A DNA stretch of 64,000 bases from Bacillus_CJ salitolerans (GTDB lineage Bacteria > Bacillota > Bacilli > Bacillales > SA4): the NCBI RefSeq assembly GCF_042680805.1, contig NZ_JBHUEM010000003.1:620001-684000 (forward strand), in the 5' to 3' direction. A program made the translations under genes and the position numbers. Under the pieces are notes generated by a model that was not told the origin of the DNA, did no database searches, and saw nothing but the letters and a program-made list of their open reading frames with translations. Positions 25,547-34,181 of the stretch are shown piece by piece; positions within the stretch are counted from its first letter, which is position 1; the number at the start of each line of letters is the position of its first letter.

Positions 25547-26341
25547 GTGGCAAAAAAAGAATGGTATCTTGAATATGAAATTCATAAAAACCGTCCAGGA
25601 CTTTTAGGGGATATCTCTTCACTATTAGGAATGTTATCAATCAATATTGTTACCATAAATGGTGTTGAGGATATGAGAAGAGGAATGCTTCTTCTGTCCG
25701 ATCATCAAGAACAAATCCTCAGGCTTGAATCAATCTTACGAACTATGGATAATATAACCGTTACAAAGCTTCGTGAACCTAAACTTCGTGATCGATTAGC
25801 TGTAAGACATGGAAGGTATATCCAACGCGATGCAGATGATAAAAAAACGTTCCGTTTTGTAAGAGATGAACTTGGACTTCTTGTTGATTTTATGGCTGAG
25901 CTTTTCAAAAAAGAAGGGCATAAGCTTGTTGGAATCAGAGGAATGCCTAGAGTAGGAAAAACAGAGTCTGTTGTTGCTTCAAGTGTTTGTGCAAACAAGA
26001 AATGGCTGTTCGTTTCCTCCACTTTATTAAAGCAAACAATTCGAAGCCAGCTAATAGAAGATGAATATAACGAAGAAAATTTGTTTATTATAGATGGAAT
26101 CGTCTCTACAAGACGTGCAAATGAAAGACACTGGCAATTGGTTAGAGAAATTATGAGACTACCAGCAACAAAAGTTGTTGAGCATCCAGATATATTTGTT
26201 AGAGAAACGGAATACACACTTGATGACTTTGACTATATTATTGAACTCAGAAATGAACCTGATGAGGAAATTACATATGAAGTAGTGGAAGGGCATCAAA
26301 TGATGTCAAATGATTCTTCTTTTTCAACATTCGATTTTTAA
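25547..26341 (+). CDS. ymfK: DUF3388 protein YmfK (ACT-like N terminus plus P-loop-like core)
   Basis: This is a 264-residue protein. Residues 1-75 look like an ACT domain (EIHKNRPGLLGDISSLLGML). A core with GIRGMPRVGKTE resembles a P-loop, followed by a conserved DDFDYIIELRN segment near the end. GTG at 25547 is chosen because GGAAGGAG lies eight bases upstream and the protein then begins VAKKEWYLEYE, as in B. subtilis; the in-frame ATG at 25484 lacks an SD. Linkage to the cell-shape gene rodZ is conserved. The function is unknown. Confidence 0.88.
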   Translation: MAKKEWYLEYEIHKNRPGLLGDISSLLGMLSINIVTINGVEDMRRGMLLLSDHQEQILRLESILRTMDNITVTKLREPKLRDRLAVRHGRYIQRDADDKKTFRFVRDELGLLVDFMAELFKKEGHKLVGIRGMPRVGKTESVVASSVCANKKWLFVSSTLLKQTIRSQLIEDEYNEENLFIIDGIVSTRRANERHWQLVREIMRLPATKVVEHPDIFVRETEYTLDDFDYIIELRNEPDEEITYEVVEGHQMMSNDSSFSTFDF

Positions 26342-26360
26342 ATATTGGTAGGTGTTAGGA

Positions 26361-27269
26361 TTGGCTGAATTAGGGCAACGCTTAAAACAAGCGAGAGAAG
26401 ATAAGAATTTAACACTTGAAGAACTACAAGCTATAACGAAAATCCAGAAGAGATATTTACAAAATATTGAAGAAAATAATTATTCTTCTCTTCCTGGTGT
26501 TTTTTATGCACGTGCCTTTGTAAAACAATATGCAGAAGCAGTAGGGCTAAATCCCGAGATAATTTTTGAGGAGTTTAAAGATGAAATTCCGAGCACTCAA
26601 AGTGACGCGATTCCTGAACAGCTTTCACGCGTGAAGCGAACAAGAGCAGAAGTGAATTCAAGTGATAATAGAGTTTTCCAAATACTGCCTAAGGTGTTAG
26701 TGTCAGTTGTGATTATTGGGGTAGCAATTGCCGTCTGGACATTATTACAGAACCAAAATAGCCCTGAAGAGTTACGAAATAACAATGAATCAGAAAATGG
26801 TGCTGAATTCGAAGAAGGTACTGAAAATCCATTAAAAACATCGCAACCTTCTGACAACAAGACAAATGAAGAAGATGAGACCAGTGCATCAGAAGAAGAG
26901 CAGGCTGAAGAGCAGGTTTCTGAACCAACACAACACGTACAGCTTGTTGAGTCATCTGGAAGAAACTCAATTTATACGTTAACTGGTTCAACAGAGTTTC
27001 TAGTAGAGGTTGAGACAACCGGAGAGACATGGCTTGACTTAAAGAACGGAAAGAATCGAAAGTTTTTTAGTGGGATGTTAACTCATAAGGCTGAAGATGA
27101 GATTCCTGACCGAACATCCTATGATTATTCAAATGAAACAGAGGCAAGAATCAAGGTTGGTAAAGCAATGGATTCTGTTATAAAAATTAATGGTGAGGTT
27201 CTAGCCATTCCAGAGGAACCGAAAGATGTTCAAGAAATTACGATCCGTTTTGAAAAACCACTGGAGTAA
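26361..27269 (+). CDS. rodZ: Cytoskeletal/cell-shape protein RodZ (YmfM)
   Basis: This is a 302-residue membrane protein. Residues 1-65 form a Cro/CI-type helix-turn-helix (LGQRLKQAREDKNLTLEELQ), which in RodZ binds MreB. A single membrane segment lies at about residues 105-128. A low-complexity acidic stretch follows, then an extracellular DUF4115 beta domain. TTG at 26361 with GGTAGGTG upstream is the likely start; GTG at 26352 is an alternative. It helps position the elongation machinery. A weak terminator follows before pgsA. Confidence 0.92.
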   Translation: MAELGQRLKQAREDKNLTLEELQAITKIQKRYLQNIEENNYSSLPGVFYARAFVKQYAEAVGLNPEIIFEEFKDEIPSTQSDAIPEQLSRVKRTRAEVNSSDNRVFQILPKVLVSVVIIGVAIAVWTLLQNQNSPEELRNNNESENGAEFEEGTENPLKTSQPSDNKTNEEDETSASEEEQAEEQVSEPTQHVQLVESSGRNSIYTLTGSTEFLVEVETTGETWLDLKNGKNRKFFSGMLTHKAEDEIPDRTSYDYSNETEARIKVGKAMDSVIKINGEVLAIPEEPKDVQEITIRFEKPLE

Positions 27270-27286
27270 AACAGATGCTAAAGATG

Positions 27287-27316
27287 ATGCCCACTATATT
27301 TTGTGGGCATATTTTC
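27287..27316 (+). terminator. Weak terminator after rodZ
   Basis: The stem ATGCCCAC/GTGGGCAT has an eight-base loop and is followed by ATATTTTC. Confidence 0.7.
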
Positions 27317-27353
27317 ATCCATAAGATAACACAAAAAATAAGGGAGTCTTCAA

Positions 27354-27932
27354 ATGAATCTACCAAATAAAATTACAGTTTCAAGAGTATTGCTAATTCC
27401 ACTATTTATGATTGTAATGCTTGTTCCTTTTAATTGGGGAGAACTTGTGATGAAGGAATATACAATTCCGATTACTCACATAGTGGGAGCGACTATTTTT
27501 ATTGTTGCCTCTTGTACGGATTGGATTGACGGCTATTATGCTAGAAAATTAAATTTGGTTACAAACTTTGGAAAATTTTTAGATCCACTCGCTGACAAAC
27601 TTTTAGTTTCAGCTGCTTTAATCGTTCTTGTAGAACTTCAATTCGCTCCTGCTTGGATGGTTATTGTAATTATTAGTCGCGAATTCGCCGTGACAGGCTT
27701 AAGATTAATATTAGCGGGAGAAGGAGAAGTTGTTGCAGCCAATATGCTTGGTAAAATAAAGACTTGGACACAAATTATAGCAATTTCATTATTGTTAGTA
27801 CATAATTTCCCATTTGCTTTCTTGAATTTACCACTGGATCATATCGCTTTATGGATTGCTGTTTTCTTCACTGTGATTTCAGGTTGGGACTATTTTTATA
27901 AGAACAAAGAAGCGATACTAAAGTCCAAATAG
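27354..27932 (+). CDS. pgsA: CDP-diacylglycerol-glycerol-3-phosphate 3-phosphatidyltransferase
   Basis: The enzyme makes phosphatidylglycerol phosphate, the committed step to phosphatidylglycerol. It has 192 residues and about four to five membrane segments. The CDP-alcohol phosphotransferase motif is complete: DGYYAR, then G at the expected spacing, then DPLADK. AAGGGAG precedes the ATG. It is followed by cinA with a 19-base gap, and recA lies downstream, the usual pgsA-cinA-recA order in Bacillus. Confidence 0.96.
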   Translation: MNLPNKITVSRVLLIPLFMIVMLVPFNWGELVMKEYTIPITHIVGATIFIVASCTDWIDGYYARKLNLVTNFGKFLDPLADKLLVSAALIVLVELQFAPAWMVIVIISREFAVTGLRLILAGEGEVVAANMLGKIKTWTQIIAISLLLVHNFPFAFLNLPLDHIALWIAVFFTVISGWDYFYKNKEAILKSK

Positions 27933-27950
27933 GAGAAGAGGGAATGTATT

Positions 27951-29192
27951 ATGAACGCAGAAATTATTGCGGTTGGAACGGAATTATTATTAGGTCAAAT
28001 AACAAACACCAATGCCCAATTCTTATCAAAACAACTCGCCGAACTTGGTATAAATGTTTATTACCATACTGTTGTTGGAGACAACCAAACTAGATTGAAA
28101 AGTGCTATTGAAATTGCAAAGAAAAGAGCCGACCTACTTATTTTCACAGGTGGTTTAGGTCCTACTAAAGACGACTTAACAAAAGAAACGATTTCCTCTT
28201 CATTAAAGCGCTCTTTAGTAATGGATGAAGAAGCCTTGTTATCTATTGAAGACTATTATAAGAAAATTAATAGAGAAATGTCTGAGAACAACCGTAAGCA
28301 AGCATTAGTTATTGAGGGATCTGAAGTATTACCAAATAAGCATGGGATGGCTCCAGGAATGCTCGTATCAATTCACGGAAAATCTTATATGCTTCTACCT
28401 GGACCACCAAAAGAAATGCAGCCAATGTTTATAGAATTTGGCTGTCCAGCAATCATGAAACAGCTAAAAATACAAGAAAGAATTGAATCAAGAGTTTTAC
28501 GATTTTTTGGTATAGGTGAGTCACAACTAGAAACTGATATTTCTGATTTGATAGATTCACAAACGAATCCAACTATTGCTCCATTAGCATCCGATTATGA
28601 AGTAACATTACGTTTAACGGCAAAGCATGGAACATCTGAGGGAGCTAAAAAACTGTTAGATATGGTGGAAAAGGACATCTTGAGCCGTGTTGGACGTTTC
28701 TTTTATGGTTATAACGATACTACATTATGCGATGAAGTTATCAAAATGTTGACTGATAAATCCTTAACCATCTCAAGTGCTGAAAGCTTAACAGGTGGAT
28801 TGTTTTCAGAGAGCTTAACAAGGGTGTCTGGTGCTTCTTCAATTGTTAAAGGTGGTATTGTTTGTTACACCAACGAGATTAAACAATCTGTTCTCCAAGT
28901 TTCTGAAATGACATTAAGCGAAAATGGTTCTGTAAGTGAACGTTGTGCAAGAGAATTGGCGATTAATGTAAAGTCATGCCTTTCTAGTAATATTGGAATT
29001 AGCTTCACTGGTGTTGCTGGCCCAGAGGAATTAGAAGGGAAGCCAGTAGGAACAGTCTATATCGGAATCGCTCTTCCAAATGATAAGGTTAAAATATACA
29101 ATGTGTTATTAGCTGGGAGCAGGCAAGGTATTAGAGAAAGAGCTGTCAAATATGGCTTACACTATTTATTGGAAGAAATAAAAAACCTCTAA
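27951..29192 (+). CDS. cinA: CinA-like protein (competence/damage-inducible)
   Basis: This is a 413-residue two-domain protein. The N-terminal MoCF-type domain carries AVGTELLLGQ and TGGLGPTKDD. The C-terminal domain from about residue 255 has SSAESLTGGLF, typical of nicotinamide-nucleotide amidohydrolase (PncC-like). In B. subtilis and streptococci it is part of the competence regulon and lies before recA; the recA gene here has its own LexA-controlled promoter. No ComK box was identified. Confidence 0.94.
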   Translation: MNAEIIAVGTELLLGQITNTNAQFLSKQLAELGINVYYHTVVGDNQTRLKSAIEIAKKRADLLIFTGGLGPTKDDLTKETISSSLKRSLVMDEEALLSIEDYYKKINREMSENNRKQALVIEGSEVLPNKHGMAPGMLVSIHGKSYMLLPGPPKEMQPMFIEFGCPAIMKQLKIQERIESRVLRFFGIGESQLETDISDLIDSQTNPTIAPLASDYEVTLRLTAKHGTSEGAKKLLDMVEKDILSRVGRFFYGYNDTTLCDEVIKMLTDKSLTISSAESLTGGLFSESLTRVSGASSIVKGGIVCYTNEIKQSVLQVSEMTLSENGSVSERCARELAINVKSCLSSNIGISFTGVAGPEELEGKPVGTVYIGIALPNDKVKIYNVLLAGSRQGIRERAVKYGLHYLLEEIKNL

Positions 29193-29282
29193 AATTGAAT
29201 TTCACCTGTTTTTATATCACGATAATATATGAATGATTTAATAAAAATTACATTTTCTAAATTTATTTCCAAATAAAATTAC

Positions 29283-29296
29283 CGAATGGATGTTCG
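29283..29296 (+). promoter_or_regulatory. LexA (SOS) box upstream of recA
   Basis: CGAATGGATGTTCG matches the Bacillus consensus CGAAC-N4-GTTCG at nine of the ten defined bases. It lies just upstream of the recA -35 element. Confidence 0.82.
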
Positions 29297-29305
29297 TTTT
29301 TTTGC

Positions 29306-29334
29306 TTGGCAAATAGAGTGAAAACAGGTATAGT
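29306..29334 (+). promoter_or_regulatory. Sigma-A promoter of recA
   Basis: TTGGCA at 29306-29311, a 17-base spacer, and TATAGT at 29329-29334, ten bases after the SOS box. Confidence 0.75.
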
Positions 29335-29368
29335 AGAAGTAGTTTCATAGAATAAAGGAGGAAATTTA

Positions 29369-30409
29369 GTGAGCGATCGTCAAGCTGCCTTAGAAATGGC
29401 ATTAAAACAAATAGAAAAGCAATTTGGAAAAGGTTCCATAATGAAATTAGGAGAACAAACAGATAGAAAGATATCTACTTCTCCAAGTGGTTCGTTAGCA
29501 TTAGATGTTGCACTTGGTGTTGGTGGCTATCCAAGAGGAAGAATTGTTGAAATATACGGTCCAGAATCCTCAGGTAAAACAACTGTTGCCCTTCATGCTA
29601 TTGCGGAAGTCCAACAAAATGGTGGACAAGCAGCATTTATTGATGCAGAACATGCTCTAGATCCGGTTTATGCACAAAAGTTAGGTGTAAATATTGATGA
29701 ATTACTACTATCACAGCCAGACACTGGAGAACAAGCACTAGAGATTGCTGAGGCACTAGTACGAAGTGGTGCTATTGACATTCTTGTTATTGACTCAGTT
29801 GCTGCACTTGTTCCTAAAGCAGAGATTGAAGGAGAAATGGGAGATTCACACGTTGGATTACAAGCGCGACTAATGTCACAGGCTCTACGTAAATTATCAG
29901 GTGCAATAAATAAATCGAAGACAATCGCAATCTTCATCAACCAAATTCGTGAGAAGGTTGGCGTCATGTTCGGGAACCCTGAGACAACTCCTGGAGGTCG
30001 AGCATTGAAGTTCTATTCGTCTGTTCGTTTAGAAGTTCGTCGTGCTGAAACATTAAAGCAAGGTAATGACATGGTCGGGAACAAAACAAAAATTAAAGTA
30101 GTAAAAAATAAAGTCGCTCCTCCGTTCCGTACTGCAGAAGTTGATATTATGTATGGAGAAGGAATTTCAAAAGAGGGCGAAATTTTAGATATGGGTTCCG
30201 AGCTTGATATTGTTCTTAAGAGTGGAGCATGGTACTCGTACAATGAGGAACGCTTAGGTCAAGGTCGTGAAAATGCAAAGCAGTTCTTGAAAGAAAATCC
30301 AGAGGTTCGTCTAGAAATTCAAAAATCGATTCGTGAGCATTATGCATTAGACGAAGCGAAAGTTGTAGATGAAAAGGATGAAGAAATCTTTGATTTGTTA
30401 GATGAATAA
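29369..30409 (+). CDS. recA: Recombinase RecA
   Basis: RecA promotes homologous recombination and LexA self-cleavage. It has 346 residues, with Walker A GPESSGKTT at residues 64-72, LVIDSVAALVPK (Walker B), and the L2 loop region with MFGNPETTPGG. The start is GTG with AAAGGAGG seven bases upstream. No intein or intron interrupts it. It is controlled by the SOS box and promoter listed here, and the lexA gene is also in this window. Confidence 0.98.
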   Translation: MSDRQAALEMALKQIEKQFGKGSIMKLGEQTDRKISTSPSGSLALDVALGVGGYPRGRIVEIYGPESSGKTTVALHAIAEVQQNGGQAAFIDAEHALDPVYAQKLGVNIDELLLSQPDTGEQALEIAEALVRSGAIDILVIDSVAALVPKAEIEGEMGDSHVGLQARLMSQALRKLSGAINKSKTIAIFINQIREKVGVMFGNPETTPGGRALKFYSSVRLEVRRAETLKQGNDMVGNKTKIKVVKNKVAPPFRTAEVDIMYGEGISKEGEILDMGSELDIVLKSGAWYSYNEERLGQGRENAKQFLKENPEVRLEIQKSIREHYALDEAKVVDEKDEEIFDLLDE

Positions 30410-30414
30410 CGAGT

Positions 30415-30449
30415 AATGAAAGGGGGCATAATCTTGCTCCCTTTCATTA
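30415..30449 (+). terminator. Terminator-like long stem after recA
   Basis: A 13-bp stem with one mismatch (AATGAAAGGG..CCCTTTCATT) begins five bases after the recA stop. There is no clean T tract. Confidence 0.65.
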
Positions 30450-30494
30450 TATTCAAAAAATATGATATATCCAATTCCTGACTGACGACAACCC

Positions 30495-30523
30495 TTGACA
30501 ATAAATTTTTCCAAATATACAAT
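30495..30523 (+). promoter_or_regulatory. Strong sigma-A promoter with a long leader to rny
   Basis: TTGACA at 30495-30500, a 17-base spacer and TACAAT at 30518-30523 give a near-consensus promoter. If it drives rny, the leader is about 415 bases long. Confidence 0.75.
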
Positions 30524-30601
30524 TATAGTGTATATTTTTATCTTATCCTTATTGTAAGATGTGAAAATACGAAACTTGAAACCCTATGTTCAAAAAATCT
30601 T

Positions 30602-30920
30602 CAAATGAAAATGTAAATTCCAATTCTGCAGAGGTAATGTAGCAGTTTACAAGAAGCTTTTTCATTTGGCCGCTGTTTGGACAACCTCGAATGGAGTCTT
30701 TGTCCTGTATATTGTTTATATAAGTTATCAATGTACATGGAGACAGTAGTTCATCAATTTATTTAAAAATATTCTTAGAGTTTGTTCAAAAAGATACGAT
30801 CTGACAAATTCCTGCTAAAGAGCTTTATTTTGTGTACTATTAGAGTGTTTCTAACATACATGACAACCTTAATAATAAGCCAGCTAGCTGTGTAGGCTGT
30901 TATACCGGACTTTTTGAACA
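30602..30920 (+). promoter_or_regulatory. Structured leader of rny (function unknown)
   Basis: No gene is visible in the 538 bases between recA and rny. After the promoter come nested stems: CAAATGAAAA (30602-30611) with TTTTCATTTG (30659-30668), enclosing TGTAAA/TTTACA and CTGC/GCAG. A second small stem is GGACA/TGTCC at 30678-30704. A perfect 11-base pair of arms, TGTTCAAAAAG (30783-30793) and CTTTTTGAACA (30910-30920), encloses 116 bases and ends 15 bases before the rny SD. This could be a cis-regulatory RNA, a processing site or a sense RNA in its own right. Confidence 0.5.
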
Positions 30921-30947
30921 TCTCTTAGGCAAATGGGAGGTGAAATG

Positions 30948-32510
30948 ATGGATGTTATCGTACTTATCATCTCCACTTTGCTTGCCACAATCGTCGGTGC
31001 AGTTGTTGGATATTTTGTTCGTAAATCTATTGCAGAAGCGAAAATTGCTGGTGCGAAAAATGCAGCAGAACAAATCGTTGATGATGCAAAACGTGAGGCG
31101 GACGCATTAAAGAAAGAAGCGCTTCTTGAAGCAAAAGACGAAATTCATAAACTTCGTACAGAAGCAGAACAAGAAATTCGTGATCGAAGAAATGAACTTC
31201 AAAAGCAAGAAAATCGTTTATTACAGAAGGAAGAGAACCTTGATCGTAAAGATGAGAATCTAGACAATCGTGAGGCGATGTTGGAAAAGAAAGAGGGATC
31301 TCTAGCCCAAAAACAACAGCATATTGAAGAAATGGAAAGCAAAGTGGAAGAGATGATTAAGAAACAACAAGCTGAGCTTGAACGCATCTCTAGCTTGACA
31401 CGAGAAGAAGCGAAAAATATTATTCTTGAAAAAGTTGAAAATGAGCTTTCCCATGAAATTGCCATGCATGTAAAAGAAAGTGAGCATCGTGCAAAAGAGG
31501 AAGGTGACAAAAAAGCAAAAGAAATTCTTTCTTTAGCTATTCAACGTTGTGCAGCTGACCATGTTGCTGAAACAACAGTTTCTGTTGTTAACTTACCAAA
31601 TGATGAAATGAAGGGCAGAATCATTGGGCGAGAAGGTAGAAACATTCGTACCCTTGAAACACTTACTGGTATCGATCTTATTATCGATGATACACCAGAG
31701 GCCGTCATTTTATCAGGGTTTGACCCAATTCGTCGTGAAACTGCTCGTCTTGCATTAGATAAGCTAGTACAAGATGGTCGTATTCATCCAGCACGTATAG
31801 AAGAAATGGTCGAGAAATCTAGACGTGAAGTGGATGAATTTATTCGAGAAGTGGGAGAACAAACAACTTTCGAAGTGGGTGTTCACGGACTTCATCCAGA
31901 CTTAATAAAGATACTAGGACGATTAAAGTTCCGTACAAGTTATGGACAAAATGTACTGAAGCATTCTATGGAGGTTGCTTACCTATCTGGGTTGATGGCA
32001 GCTGAATTAGGTGAAGATGAAGTACTAGCTCGTCGTGCTGGTTTACTCCATGATATCGGTAAAGCGATCGATCATGAAGTAGAAGGAAGCCACGTAGAAA
32101 TTGGTGTAGAATTAGCAACGAAATACAAGGAACATCCAGTTGTCATCAATAGTATTGCTTCACATCATGGTGATTCAGAGCCAACATCAATTATTGCAGT
32201 TCTAGTAGCTGCTGCTGATGCATTAAGCGCTGCTCGTCCTGGTGCAAGAAGTGAGACATTAGAAAACTACATTCGTCGTCTTGAGAAGCTTGAAGAGATA
32301 TCGGAATCTTATGAAGGAGTAGAAAAATCCTTTGCCATTCAAGCTGGTCGTGAGGTTCGGATTATGGTTAAACCTGATACAGTGGATGACCTTCAAGCAC
32401 ATCGTTTAGCAAGAGATATTCGAAAACGTATTGAGGAAGAGTTAGACTATCCTGGTCATATTAAAGTAACAGTGATTCGTGAAACGAGAGCTGTTGAATA
32501 TGCAAAATAA
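30948..32510 (+). CDS. rny: Ribonuclease Y
   Basis: RNase Y is a membrane-anchored endoribonuclease that initiates decay of much of the mRNA in Bacillus. It has 520 residues. The anchor is residues 1-24, and a long charged coiled coil spans about 30-195. The KH domain contains GRIIGREGRNIRTLE, and the HD domain contains the metal motif LLHDIGKAIDHE. Start choice: ATG at 30948 is seven bases after GGAGG; the adjacent ATG at 30945 is possible. It is followed by a terminator and preceded by an unusually long structured leader. Confidence 0.96.
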   Translation: MDVIVLIISTLLATIVGAVVGYFVRKSIAEAKIAGAKNAAEQIVDDAKREADALKKEALLEAKDEIHKLRTEAEQEIRDRRNELQKQENRLLQKEENLDRKDENLDNREAMLEKKEGSLAQKQQHIEEMESKVEEMIKKQQAELERISSLTREEAKNIILEKVENELSHEIAMHVKESEHRAKEEGDKKAKEILSLAIQRCAADHVAETTVSVVNLPNDEMKGRIIGREGRNIRTLETLTGIDLIIDDTPEAVILSGFDPIRRETARLALDKLVQDGRIHPARIEEMVEKSRREVDEFIREVGEQTTFEVGVHGLHPDLIKILGRLKFRTSYGQNVLKHSMEVAYLSGLMAAELGEDEVLARRAGLLHDIGKAIDHEVEGSHVEIGVELATKYKEHPVVINSIASHHGDSEPTSIIAVLVAAADALSAARPGARSETLENYIRRLEKLEEISESYEGVEKSFAIQAGREVRIMVKPDTVDDLQAHRLARDIRKRIEEELDYPGHIKVTVIRETRAVEYAK

Positions 32511-32539
32511 AACGACGTGTAAACGTCGTTTTATTTTTT
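32509..32539 (+). terminator. Terminator after rny
   Basis: The stem AACGACGT/ACGTCGTT has a short loop and is followed by TTATTTTTT. Confidence 0.92.
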
Positions 32540-32550
32540 ATATGTTTTAA

Positions 32551-32782
32551 AAGTAAAAGTTTCTGGTGTTTAGTTTATACAATGTTACGGCTAAATCCAG
32601 CTCCAGCGCCCAGCCAAGATGAAATGGCGACAATCTTTGACATTTCATCCTGCTCGAGGGAAAAGAAAAATCACTTTTTCCTTCGTCAAATAACCTGTCA
32701 TGAATAAAAGGGAATCCACCCGTTTTTCATGCCAGAACATTTGCTTTTTGTGGCTAAGCGGGGCGCCCTTAGCCTTTTGTTC
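32551..32782 (+). repeat. Dispersed structured intergenic repeat, copy 3
   Basis: This is a full-length copy. The conserved head is TTTCTGGTGTTTAGTTTATAC. The core CCAGCTCCAGCGCCCAGCC is followed by hairpin A (GATGAAATGGC with one mismatch in the right arm), hairpin B and hairpin C (GTCATGAA type, right arm partly eroded). The tail is GGCTAAGCGGGGCGCC..AGCCTTTTGTTC. It begins 12 bases after the rny terminator and fills most of the 357-base gap before ymdB. Confidence 0.92.
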
Positions 32783-32867
32783 GTGAAATAGTAAATAGAT
32801 TTTTGACTTCTATCAAAAAAATGTACAAACTAATAGAGAAGAAATCATGAAATAGTGAGGGTTTAAA

Positions 32868-33665
32868 ATGAGAATACTATTTATTGGAGATGTTGTAAGT
32901 ACTCCTGGAAGAGATATGGTACAGCAGTATTTACCACAGCTAAAAGCAAAATACGGACCAACAGTCACAATCATAAATGGTGAAAACTCTGCGGGAGGAA
33001 AGGGAATAACAGAAAAAATATACAGACAATTTTTAGAATGGGGCACCCAAGTCGTTACATTAGGAAATCATGCATGGCATAACAAGGAGGTATTTGAATT
33101 TATTGATCATGCCAAATACCTTGTCCGTCCAGCTAATTTTCCTGAGGGAAACCCAGGACAAGGAATTGTGTTTATAAAAATTAATCAATATGAGCTTGCT
33201 ATCATTAATTTACAAGGTAGAACGTTCTTACCATCTATTGATTGCCCATTTAGGAAAGCGGATGAGCTAGTGGAAATTGCTAAAAAAAGAACTCCATATA
33301 TATTTGTAGACTTTCATGCTGAAGCAACAAGTGAAAAGCAAGCATTAGGGTGGTATTTAGATGGAAGAGTCTCAGCGGTAGTTGGTACACATACTCATGT
33401 TCAAACTGCAGATGAACGGATTCTAACAAATGGAACAGCTTATATAACGGATGTAGGGATGACTGGTCCTTATGATAGCGTCTTAGGTGTTGAAAAAGAA
33501 GCAGTTCTGAAAAAGTTTTTGACTGAAATGCCAGTCCGGTTTGAGGTAGTAAAGGATGGACGTAACCAATTAAACAGTGTCTTAATTGACCTAGACCCTA
33601 AAACGGGATTAGCAACGAAAATACAACGAATTATCATAAATGACGACCACCCGTTTTTCTCCTAA
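32868..33665 (+). CDS. ymdB: Metallophosphoesterase YmdB
   Basis: This is a 265-residue calcineurin-like phosphodiesterase of the YmdB family. Conserved metal-ligand segments are GDVVSTPGR near the N terminus, NGENSAGG, TLGNHAW, VDFHAEATSEK and GTHTHVQTAD. In B. subtilis it has 2',3'-cyclic nucleotide phosphodiesterase activity and affects biofilm-versus-motility decisions. It lies between rny and spoVS as in B. subtilis; both neighbours act on RNA or sporulation. ATG has SD AGTGAGGG. Confidence 0.94.
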   Translation: MRILFIGDVVSTPGRDMVQQYLPQLKAKYGPTVTIINGENSAGGKGITEKIYRQFLEWGTQVVTLGNHAWHNKEVFEFIDHAKYLVRPANFPEGNPGQGIVFIKINQYELAIINLQGRTFLPSIDCPFRKADELVEIAKKRTPYIFVDFHAEATSEKQALGWYLDGRVSAVVGTHTHVQTADERILTNGTAYITDVGMTGPYDSVLGVEKEAVLKKFLTEMPVRFEVVKDGRNQLNSVLIDLDPKTGLATKIQRIIINDDHPFFS

Positions 33666-33720
33666 CGCTCGTTAAATTCTATTGATTTTGAATTTTTTGA
33701 AAAATTAACTCCTATGAAGC

Positions 33721-33746
33721 AGGAATACAAGCAGTTCCTCGTGAAT
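33721..33746 (+). promoter_or_regulatory. Candidate sigma-H promoter for spoVS
   Basis: AGGAATA at 33721-33727 and GAAT at 33743-33746 are separated by 15 bases, which fits the sigma-H pattern (AGGAWWW, about 15 bases, GAAT). spoVS is a sigma-H gene in B. subtilis. The region also forms a small AGGAA/TTCCT stem. Confidence 0.6.
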
Positions 33747-33827
33747 ATAGTATCAGTGGAATGATAATTTACTATTTGTTCTATTGAACTTACATCATTT
33801 ACTGAAATGTACAAGGAGGAACTAGAA

Positions 33828-34088
33828 ATGGAGATTTTAAAGGTTTCAGCAAAATCCAATCCAAATTCTGTAGCTGGTGCCCTTGCAGGAGTCCTTCGAG
33901 AGCGCGGAGGAGCAGAAATACAAGCGATTGGTGCAGGAGCATTAAACCAAGCAGTTAAAGCAGTTGCAATTGCCAGAGGCTTTGTGGCACCTAGTGGAGT
34001 TGATTTAATTTGTATCCCTGCATTTACCGATATTTTGATTGATGGTGAGGAGCGTACAGCCATTAAATTAATTGTAGAACCTAGATAA
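33828..34088 (+). CDS. spoVS: Stage V sporulation protein S
   Basis: This is an 86-residue Alba-fold protein beginning MEILKVSAKSNPNSVAGALAG, nearly invariant among spore formers. It is needed for dehydration and coat assembly during sporulation. ATG at 33828 has AAGGAGGA eight bases upstream; the longer frame from 33807 is unlikely. A sigma-H-like promoter lies upstream and a terminator downstream, so it seems monocistronic. Confidence 0.97.
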   Translation: MEILKVSAKSNPNSVAGALAGVLRERGGAEIQAIGAGALNQAVKAVAIARGFVAPSGVDLICIPAFTDILIDGEERTAIKLIVEPR

Positions 34089-34123
34089 ATGGTACTCATT
34101 TGTGTATATTAGTAAATAAGTAT

Positions 34124-34158
34124 AACCTGTTTGCACATATGCGAGCAGGTTTTCTTTT
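34124..34158 (+). terminator. Terminator after spoVS
   Basis: AACCTG and GC pair with GC and CAGGTT around a small internal loop, followed by TTCTTTT. It ends just before the dipeptidase SD. Confidence 0.8.
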
Positions 34159-34181
34159 ATTATGATTTGGAGGGAACTTAC

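Noticed and set aside
25705..26217. 170-codon minus-strand frame opposite ymfK
   Set aside because: Antisense shadow of a conserved Bacillus gene with no independent support.
29369..30409. Possible intron or intein in recA
   Set aside because: The 346-codon frame is continuous and of normal length with all RecA motifs.
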